A stretch of DNA of 35,387 nucleotides from Bacillota bacterium (GTDB lineage: Bacteria > Bacillota > DTU025), in contig JAGVTS010000102.1 in assembly GCA_019136685.1 (NCBI GenBank), positions 1 to 35,387 on the forward strand, given 5' to 3'. The translations under genes and the position numbers were made by a program. The stretch's first letter is position 1; every line of letters begins with the position of its first letter. The notes beneath the pieces were generated by a model, which saw only the letters and a list, made by a program, of their open reading frames with translations, was not told the origin of the DNA and did no database searches. Shown here in pieces: positions 29,735 through 35,387 of the stretch.

Positions 29735-30655
29735 ATGTCGGCGCTAACCTGTGGCCTTCTTCAGATAGATCCTTCTGGGTTCGACACGGCCCATGATTTC
29801 CAGGTCTTCCTGACCGCGCGGATGTCGTCGCTGGCGCAGGCGGGGGTTACCCTGATCGTACTGCCGGCGTATTCAGTGATGATCGGGCCCGCGCTTCAGT
29901 TTAAAGCGGAAGGGCGTTCACCCTGTAACCCGTTCGAGCTCGCCAGCTCTGCCGGAACAGACGGGTTTTCGGTGTGGATGGACTTCTTCGCTGCCACCGC
30001 GCTCTCCAACAGAGTATACCTCTGCCCGGGCACGTTCATAGCACCATGCGACGGCGGGTTCGAGCATCGCGCTCCGGTCTTCTCACCCGACGGAGATCTC
30101 CTCACAGTCCAGCTCCAGACACACGTATCGGACGCTGAGAGCCAGGCAGGCATGACTGTAGGTACTGACCTCGCGGTAGTAGACGTCTACGGGCGCAAAG
30201 TGGGCATCGCCATCGGGACTGATGCGTGGTATCCGGAGGTCGGCCGCATTCTCGCGCTTCTGGGTGTCGATACGATCCTGGCTCCGACCGCGGTACCGGC
30301 GCCCTATACCGTCTGGCACCAGACTCGCGGGCTCTGGCAAATCATCCAGCAGAACCAGGTCTTTGGTGTCGAAGCCTCCCTTGGAGGACGATGGTTGGGC
30401 ACAACCTACCAGGGCCGTTCGCGCGTATTCGGTCCGGTTGAAGTGACGCCTGATGGGCGAGGCGTGCTTGGAGAGGTCACGAGCGAGTCAGTCGAAGGCA
30501 AGATGACTACCTCACTCGATCTGGCTGACCTTGATACCGCGCGGCGCGTATTTCCGATATTCGACCATTTCAACATAGGCGTCTACGAGGCGCGATTGGC
30601 CGACGCATATTTGGTAGGGCGCCCGGCACGGGTTACGCCCGAGGGGAGGCCGTGA
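29735..30655 (+). CDS. nitrilase-fold protein lacking all catalytic residues (likely pseudoenzyme)
   Basis: A 306-residue member of the carbon-nitrogen hydrolase superfamily by alignment with its downstream neighbour: TILAPTAVPAPYTVWHQTRGLWQIIQQNQVFGVEAS-like region matches VIVPSANNEPYNLWYALRGIWPRVQESQVYGIGAS in that paralogue. Each residue of the Glu-Lys-Cys triad is replaced: A45 for Glu (LPAYS versus FPEYS), Q128 for Lys (LQTH versus HKTH) and G161 for Cys (IGTDA versus ICMDA). Hydrolysis by the known mechanism should be impossible, so a regulatory or scaffold role, perhaps as partner of the active enzyme, is inferred. GGAGGTGA lies five bases before the ATG. It is first in a four-gene operon; 12 bases separate it from the next gene. 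Confidence 0.85.
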   Translation: MSALTCGLLQIDPSGFDTAHDFQVFLTARMSSLAQAGVTLIVLPAYSVMIGPALQFKAEGRSPCNPFELASSAGTDGFSVWMDFFAATALSNRVYLCPGTFIAPCDGGFEHRAPVFSPDGDLLTVQLQTHVSDAESQAGMTVGTDLAVVDVYGRKVGIAIGTDAWYPEVGRILALLGVDTILAPTAVPAPYTVWHQTRGLWQIIQQNQVFGVEASLGGRWLGTTYQGRSRVFGPVEVTPDGRGVLGEVTSESVEGKMTTSLDLADLDTARRVFPIFDHFNIGVYEARLADAYLVGRPARVTPEGRP

Positions 30656-30667
30656 GAGGTGGGATCA

Positions 30668-31816
30668 ATGATAGACGCGGTCAAGACGAAGATCACAGGC
30701 GTCTTGCTAGCTCGCTCGTCTGATCCTGAACGCATCTCCCGACGGGCCGCCTGGCTCAGGCAAGCCGACGATAGGTTCAAGCATGTTGACCGGTCGGCCA
30801 GGCTCAGAATGGGCGGATCAAAGCCGGAGCGCCTGACATGCGCTGCCGTGCAGATGAAGGTCGCTCTGACGTATTCAGGGCGCGAGTATGTTGACCTCGT
30901 ATACAGGCTGGCGGCAAAGGCTGCTGCGGCCGGCGCCGATATCGTCGCGTTCCCGGAGTACAGCGGCCTTCCGCTCTTGGGCATGATCCCAGGCATAGAC
31001 AAGACTCTTGCCCACGCCGGCTCGCTGGCTGAGGCCGTAGGGCCCGCAGGAGATGTTCTGGAGGTGTTCAGGTTCCTCGGGCCATATGCCGACAGGGCGT
31101 ATCGCGGGGCATTCTCATCGGTCTCGCGCGAACTGGGCATCTACATTGTGTCAGGCAGCATGGTGCTGCCGGATGAAACCGGGAACGATCCTATCATGCG
31201 CTCGCTGGGCTACATATTCGGCCCCGGCGGGGAACTGGCCGGCAAGTACCACAAGACCCATCTCATGCCTGTGGAATCCGCTTGGGGCGTAGACCCCGGC
31301 GACTCGATGTCCACCTTCAACATTGGAGGAGTCATCGTAGCAGTGCCCATATGCATGGACGCGACTTACTTCGAGACATTCCGCATGGCACGCCTCTCCG
31401 GAGCGGATCTGGTGATCGTCCCGTCCGCCAACAACGAGCCTTACAACCTCTGGTACGCGCTCCGCGGGATATGGCCCCGAGTGCAGGAGTCGCAGGTCTA
31501 CGGCATCGGAGCATCCATGGTGGGATCATTCGCGGGCCAGACCTTCACGGGTCGCAGCGCAATCCTGGCTCCCCTGGAGTTGTCGCCGGGCGGCGACGGC
31601 ATGCTGGCCCAGGCCGGCGCTTACGATAGTGAGGAGATAGTACTGGCCCAAATAGACATTCCGCTGCTGCACAGATTTCGGGCCGACAATCCCCTACGGT
31701 TCAACCTTCCGCTGTATCGCAAGTATTTGCCGGCCATGTACCGGGCAGCGCAGGCAGCCCGGCATCAGAGCGCCGCGCAGTCGTGGAAAGAGAGGAATGA
31801 CACTTGGGAAGGGTAG
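30668..31816 (+). CDS. nitrilase-fold amidohydrolase (carbon-nitrogen hydrolase family)
   Basis: Cytoplasmic hydrolase predicted to cleave an amide or nitrile C-N bond. The triad is complete: E97 in VAFPEYSG, K196 in YHKTHLMPVES and C229 in VPICMDATYFE. The 382-residue protein is longer than typical because of an N-terminal extension of about 55 residues (basic, helical) and a C-terminal basic tail. The ATG at 30668 is preferred, with AGAGGTGG five bases upstream; a GTG three codons earlier is possible. Substrate is unknown; aliphatic amidase, N-carbamoyl hydrolase and omega-amidase are all possible. It sits between its inactive paralogue and a deacetylase gene that it overlaps by 13 bases. 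Confidence 0.88.
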   Translation: MIDAVKTKITGVLLARSSDPERISRRAAWLRQADDRFKHVDRSARLRMGGSKPERLTCAAVQMKVALTYSGREYVDLVYRLAAKAAAAGADIVAFPEYSGLPLLGMIPGIDKTLAHAGSLAEAVGPAGDVLEVFRFLGPYADRAYRGAFSSVSRELGIYIVSGSMVLPDETGNDPIMRSLGYIFGPGGELAGKYHKTHLMPVESAWGVDPGDSMSTFNIGGVIVAVPICMDATYFETFRMARLSGADLVIVPSANNEPYNLWYALRGIWPRVQESQVYGIGASMVGSFAGQTFTGRSAILAPLELSPGGDGMLAQAGAYDSEEIVLAQIDIPLLHRFRADNPLRFNLPLYRKYLPAMYRAAQAARHQSAAQSWKERNDTWEG

Positions 31817-32529
31817 CACTTGCTGTATGCGCTCACCCCGATGACCTGGAGTTTTTCTGTGGCGGCTCGGCAGTCGCCATGGTACGGGACGGGTGGAATG
31901 TGTGGCTGACTATTGCCACCGACGGCGACCGAGGTACACACGACCCCACTGTATCCCGGGAGTCGCTGGCCGCTATCAGAAGAGAGGAGTCTCGCAAGGC
32001 GGGGCAGATGCTCGGGCTGTCTGGCATAATCTTTCTTGGCAAAGAAGACGGCGAGCTGTATGCGGACTCTTCGCTCCGACGGGACTTGGCCCGCGTGTAC
32101 AGGCAGGTTCGCCCGGACCGGCTCATCACCTTCGACCCGTGGCGCCGGTATGAGTTGCACCCCGACCACCGCGCCATCGGCTTTGCTGCCATTGATGCAA
32201 GGCTGGCGGCCAGGCTGCCCCATTATTACTCCGACCTTCTCCGCGATGGACTTGAGCCGTGTACCATAAAGGAGATCCTGCTTTTCAATGCGGACGCGCC
32301 CGACTACTACGTGGACATCTCGAGCACATTTGACGCGAAGCTCTCTGCGCTGGGCGAGCATCGCAGCCAATGGGAAACTATATGGGACGACACCGCCCGC
32401 TCACTGCGACAGGAGGCGGAATCGGCCGGGCGCAGCAGCGGACATGCGATGGCCGAAGCCTTTAAGCGGATATTCGTCCCCATGGGCCCGGTCAGCGCCG
32501 GCTGGCGGCCTAGAGAGGAGGGTTGTTGA
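31804..32529 (+). CDS. PIG-L/LmbE family N-acetylsugar deacetylase
   Basis: Zinc-dependent de-N-acetylase family acting on N-acetylglucosaminyl groups in compounds such as GlcNAc-malate, GlcNAc-inositol or chitooligosaccharides. The metal/catalytic motif AHPDD (10-14) and the second metal motif HPDH (119-122) are intact, and the length of 241 residues is normal. The TTG at 31804 overlaps the amidohydrolase gene by 13 bases; GAGAGGA lies seven bases upstream. The substrate is not determined, but its place beside a glycosidase and amidohydrolases suggests a step in processing an N-acylated sugar conjugate. Confidence 0.9.
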   Translation: MGRVALAVCAHPDDLEFFCGGSAVAMVRDGWNVWLTIATDGDRGTHDPTVSRESLAAIRREESRKAGQMLGLSGIIFLGKEDGELYADSSLRRDLARVYRQVRPDRLITFDPWRRYELHPDHRAIGFAAIDARLAARLPHYYSDLLRDGLEPCTIKEILLFNADAPDYYVDISSTFDAKLSALGEHRSQWETIWDDTARSLRQEAESAGRSSGHAMAEAFKRIFVPMGPVSAGWRPREEGC

Positions 32530-32533
32530 CCCA

Positions 32534-34522
32534 ATGCAGTCTGAATGTGAACGAATCCTCACTGTGCCCGAGGAGATGGGAGACGTCGAGTCGCCTGTGG
32601 TTACAGGCAACGAATGGGTATCGCTCCCTGATATCTCGCCAGCCGACGCAGACATAGCCACTCTCAACCTGATACATATGGGCTCCAGGGGGCTTGTGGA
32701 GTGGGTGGGCCCGGATAAACCGTCAGGGCAGGCAGGACCTGAGCGAGCTCCCTTCCTCGCCCCATACATCGCAGGCCACGCAGGAGAAGTCATCGCGCTC
32801 GAGTCTTCTTGGGAGTGGGAACGCATGGCAGACTGGATACCGTGCGCCCGAACCCGGATTTCTACGGCGTCGGGCGACGAATGCACTGTCACGCTGATCA
32901 TCTGTGCACCCGTGGGAGAGCGGGGATTCGTCATCAGATTCGAGCTATCGGATCTGGCTCGGGCCGCCGGGGGCCAGGCTGCCCAGTTCAGGGTGGGCCT
33001 CGCCGGCCGATGGGGCGCAACCCTGAATACGATCTTCACCAGGCGGTGCATGCATGTGGTGAACCACGCCTTCTACTCGGGCTGGACCAAGTCGGTAGTG
33101 CTTGAGGCTAGAGGCGTATCGAGCGTCGCGGCTCTAGCCGTGGCGTGCAACCAGCCCATGGAATGGGCGCTCTGCGGAAGCGACGGGGCGCCCGCAGAGG
33201 AGGTACAGGAACCGGGAGACGGCGTCGGACAGATTGAGTTTTCAGTGTGGACCAGCGTCTCTCTTGAGCCCGGGCAGACACGCGCAGCCGATTTCTGGTT
33301 TGCCGCCAACGCCGATCCCGACGGAGCCGCCACCACCAGCGTACACTTGAGGCGCGTCGGCTACCAGGCCGCGCTGGCGCATACGCTCAGCTGGCTGCGA
33401 AGCAGGTCGCACCGGAATCGCGTCCCGGCCCATGCGGCCCGGAAAGCTCCCGACGCGATGTCCAGGGCCGACTACAACCTGCACTTCTGCCGCTTTTTCG
33501 CCCACGGCAAGGCGATCGATACCGAGGAGCTGGTGATGCTGACCTCACGTAGCCCGCGGTACTACGTGTCGGCCGCCTTCTGGCCGCGCGACACGTTTCT
33601 CTGGGCATTCCCGGCCATGCTTGCGTCAGACCCCGTCTTCGCCCGAGACGTATTGCTCGCAGGCTTCACGAGGCACGTCGCAAACATGGGCATCCACGCA
33701 CACTACATTGACGGCGTGTTGCTCTATCCCGGGTTCGAGCTGGATCAACACGCCTCGTACCAGGTAGCGCTGGGAAGCTACGTGCAACGCACTGGCGACA
33801 TGTCCATAGTGTCAGAGCCGGCGGTACGCGCTGGGTTAGCTAGATTCGAGGAAGTCCTGGCTGAGTTGCGCCATCCGGAAGCCGCTCTGTACCGTACATT
33901 CCTGGACCCCAGCGACGATCCTGTCAGGTACCCGTATCTCACCTATGACAATGCATTGCTGTGGAGAGCCTTTGCGTCGCTCGCGGAGATCGCACGAACG
34001 GCCGGAGACAGCGTTGCCGCTTCGAGGTACGCCGATGCGGCGCAGGAAATCCGCACAGCCGTGTGTGAGCGCCTTGTGGCAGAGGGTCCATTCGGGCCGA
34101 TGTTCGTGTGGTCCGCCGATCTCGAGGGCGGGTTCGAGCTGTACGATGATCCGCCGGGAAGTCTTCTGCTGCTTCCGTACTACGGCTTCATCGACTGCAA
34201 TGACCCGCGGTTTGCCAATACGGTCAAGTACGTAAAGTCAGAGCACAACCCTTACCGCGTCGCACATGGGGATTACCCCGGGGCCGGATGTGCCCATGCG
34301 GCGCGCCCCTGGCCCATGCACGCCTGCAACATGGTAATGGCCGGCATCGCCGACTGCGAATGCCTGAAGCTGATAGCCAAAGCTCCCCTCGACGGGGAGC
34401 TTGCGTGCGAGAGCGTGTATGAGGTTGGCGGGAAAGCAGCTACCGGCGGCGCCTTCGCCACATTTGCCGGATATCTATCGGTGGCCCTGGCGCAAGCCGT
34501 TACTTGCGATACCACCAGCTAG
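32534..34522 (+). CDS. GH125-like six-hairpin glycosidase
   Basis: A 662-residue protein. The N-terminal part (about 1-300) looks beta-rich and is not recognised. The C-terminal part resembles the (alpha/alpha)6 barrel of metal-independent alpha-mannosidases (GH125): WPRDT (350-354), YPGFELDQHASY with TGDMSI, PSDDPVRYPYLTYDN (S460-D462), DDPPGSLLLLPYYGF (538 onward) and HNPYRV with WPM (571 onward) appear in the family order, though the family's WLRDS and MDDANVPSLL are altered. A related clan-L glycosidase or a non-mannosidase specificity is possible. No signal peptide is seen. The ATG at 32534 has AGGAGGG eleven bases upstream; it follows the deacetylase gene by four bases and closes the operon. 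Confidence 0.7.
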   Translation: MQSECERILTVPEEMGDVESPVVTGNEWVSLPDISPADADIATLNLIHMGSRGLVEWVGPDKPSGQAGPERAPFLAPYIAGHAGEVIALESSWEWERMADWIPCARTRISTASGDECTVTLIICAPVGERGFVIRFELSDLARAAGGQAAQFRVGLAGRWGATLNTIFTRRCMHVVNHAFYSGWTKSVVLEARGVSSVAALAVACNQPMEWALCGSDGAPAEEVQEPGDGVGQIEFSVWTSVSLEPGQTRAADFWFAANADPDGAATTSVHLRRVGYQAALAHTLSWLRSRSHRNRVPAHAARKAPDAMSRADYNLHFCRFFAHGKAIDTEELVMLTSRSPRYYVSAAFWPRDTFLWAFPAMLASDPVFARDVLLAGFTRHVANMGIHAHYIDGVLLYPGFELDQHASYQVALGSYVQRTGDMSIVSEPAVRAGLARFEEVLAELRHPEAALYRTFLDPSDDPVRYPYLTYDNALLWRAFASLAEIARTAGDSVAASRYADAAQEIRTAVCERLVAEGPFGPMFVWSADLEGGFELYDDPPGSLLLLPYYGFIDCNDPRFANTVKYVKSEHNPYRVAHGDYPGAGCAHAARPWPMHACNMVMAGIADCECLKLIAKAPLDGELACESVYEVGGKAATGGAFATFAGYLSVALAQAVTCDTTS

Positions 34523-34658
34523 TGCGCGATCGATCAGATACTGGCCGACGCCAGGGTAGCCGCGGGAGGAGCCCGGCGCAAGGAGAGCGATGCCTCCCAC
34601 AAACGTCTTGACCGGAGGCTGCACGAGCAGCCTCTCGTTCATCGATTGGCAGACAAAC

Positions 34659-34943
34659 CTAGCGGCAAGTTCTAGTCTTCTTCGAAGCAACCATCTGGTC
34701 CATTCTCGCCTGGATGGCCTCAATCCCCCGCCATCCATCCTCGCGTACGATCTGCTGAAGCTCACACGTAACCTCAGTTGGCAGATGGCAGGTCGACGCT
34801 CCATACAGGCCGGGAGCGCGGTCCATCACCATTAGCTTCATCAGAAACACCGCCACGTCAACCATCCCCGATGAACATGCATCCACAACCATCTGCTCTA
34901 GCAGAGCACGATCCCTGTCCGTATCAACTATCAGCGGTAACAC
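34659..34943 (-). CDS. small hypothetical protein, 94 residues
   Basis: Not recognised. The product begins MLPLIVDTDRDRALLEQMVV and has an amphipathic, predominantly helical composition through AVFLMKLMVMD and GWRGIEAIQARMDQMV, ending in a basic tail. Support for a real gene: GGAGG lies four bases before the GTG at 34943, and TTTACG-N17-TAAGAT forms a plausible promoter at 34984-35012. No signal peptide. Downstream of its stop, a second frame stays open with protein-like sequence, so a frameshifted longer gene is possible. Confidence 0.5.
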   Translation of the reverse strand: MLPLIVDTDRDRALLEQMVVDACSSGMVDVAVFLMKLMVMDRAPGLYGASTCHLPTEVTCELQQIVREDGWRGIEAIQARMDQMVASKKTRTCR

Positions 34944-34983
34944 CTCCCCTCCGAGACTAGTTCCAACGACTTACTTCTCTTCC

Positions 34984-35012
34984 ATCTTACCCTGCTTATG
35001 GGGATTCGTAAA
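34984..35012 (-). promoter_or_regulatory. possible sigma-A promoter of the 94-residue ORF
   Basis: TTTACG (35007-35012) and TAAGAT (34984-34989) on the minus strand are 17 bases apart, placing transcription start near 34977, about 34 bases before the GTG. The rest of the stretch 35013-35248 shows no gene, tRNA or clear signal apart from a weak inverted repeat (TGGCAT/ATGCCA). Confidence 0.45.
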
Positions 35013-35248
35013 GATCGAATTTCATTATTCTGTCCGGAATCCTCTAATCCGTGCTACACAGGCTCTTTGCGCCGCCGTCGCCCATAGTGCGTCGCGCGAA
35101 ATTGTCTGACAGCGTCTGGCATTCGTCGCTAGCTATGGCATGAATTGTAATGCCAATATGGTGCTATCGCTGCAGAACACCAGCGAGTTGCCGAACCGGC
35201 GCTCGGCCAGCGGTCACGCTCTGCCGGAAAGGCGTGGAACGATAGAAG

Positions 35249-35272
35249 ACCCCCTGGAGCAGACCAGGGGGT
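35249..35272 (-). terminator. rRNA operon terminator hairpin
   Basis: Nine-base perfect arms at 35249-35257 and 35264-35272 (ACCCCCTGG and CCAGGGGGT) with a six-base loop lie 12 bases after the 3' end of 5S rRNA read on the minus strand. CTTCTATCGTT follows, only moderately T-rich. Position makes it the likely end of the rRNA operon. Confidence 0.75.
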
Positions 35273-35284
35273 TAAATCAAAAAT

Positions 35285-35387
35285 CCGGCGGCGACCTACT
35301 CTCCCGGGCGGTTACCCGCCAAGTACCATCGGCGCAGGAGGGCTTAACTACTGTGTTCGGAATGGGAACAGGTGTGACCCCTCCGCC
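35285..35387 (-). rRNA. rrf: 5S ribosomal RNA, 5' end cut by window edge
   Basis: Read on the minus strand, the last 103 bases match bacterial 5S rRNA: GGCGGAGGGGTCACACC, then CCCATTCCGAACACAG, TAGTTAAGCCC and GAGAGTAGGTCGCCGCC near the 3' end, with loop and helix order intact. About 14 bases of the 5' end lie beyond the window. It is the last gene of an rRNA operon whose 23S and 16S genes must lie to the right. Confidence 0.95.

Noticed and set aside
34944..35248. tRNA genes next to the 5S rRNA
   Set aside because: No tRNA-like T-arm (GTTCRANNC) with matching acceptor stem was found on either strand between the rRNA terminator and the small gene.

Overview
This window comes from an endospore-forming member of the Bacillota (Firmicutes) with a GC-rich genome, probably outside the classical Bacilli. 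The evidence is a Firmicutes-type rpmE-tdk-prfA-prmC-sua5-ywlE-rpiB-upp block, a complete gerA-gerB-gerC spore-germinant receptor operon, sigma-A-like promoters, strong GGAGG ribosome binding sites and frequent TTG/GTG starts. I cannot name the genus. No mobile element, CRISPR array or tRNA was found.

Region 1 (1-9142, all minus strand) is a tightly packed housekeeping block. From its promoter at 9114-9142 it reads rpmE (L31), an intrinsic terminator, tdk, a DUF1385 membrane protein, prfA, prmC, sua5/ywlC, ywlE, rpiB, upp, comEB-like dCMP deaminase, a TagO/WecA-type phospho-sugar transferase, and wecB/mnaA, which runs off the left edge. Most neighbours are separated by a few bases or overlap. 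The block joins nucleotide salvage, translation termination, tRNA t6A synthesis and the first steps of an undecaprenyl-linked wall polymer.

Region 2 (9294-13834) holds a plus-strand GH31 alpha-glucosidase that converges on a minus-strand ABC-2 transporter (ATPase and permease). Ahead of the ATPase lie a near-consensus promoter and an unlisted 37-codon ORF with an ideal ribosome binding site. It encodes a peptide with no acidic residue and is followed by a perfect 11-bp hairpin.

Region 3 (13842-23204, minus) carries gerC, gerB, gerA, a COG2509-type FAD-dependent oxidoreductase, and a 1346-residue secreted TPR/fibronectin-III/discoidin protein. Region 4 (23344-29670, minus) carries asnS, a secreted DUF4384-PEGA protein, guaB and aspS. 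Near-consensus promoters precede both synthetase genes.

Region 5 (29735-34522, plus) is a four-gene operon: a nitrilase-fold protein that has lost all three catalytic residues, an intact nitrilase-fold amidase, a PIG-L/LmbE-type deacetylase, and a GH125-like glycosidase. I consider it the best candidate for an undescribed pathway. Region 6 holds a small hypothetical gene on the minus strand and, at the right edge, the 3' part of a 5S rRNA with its terminator, marking the end of an rRNA operon read on the minus strand.
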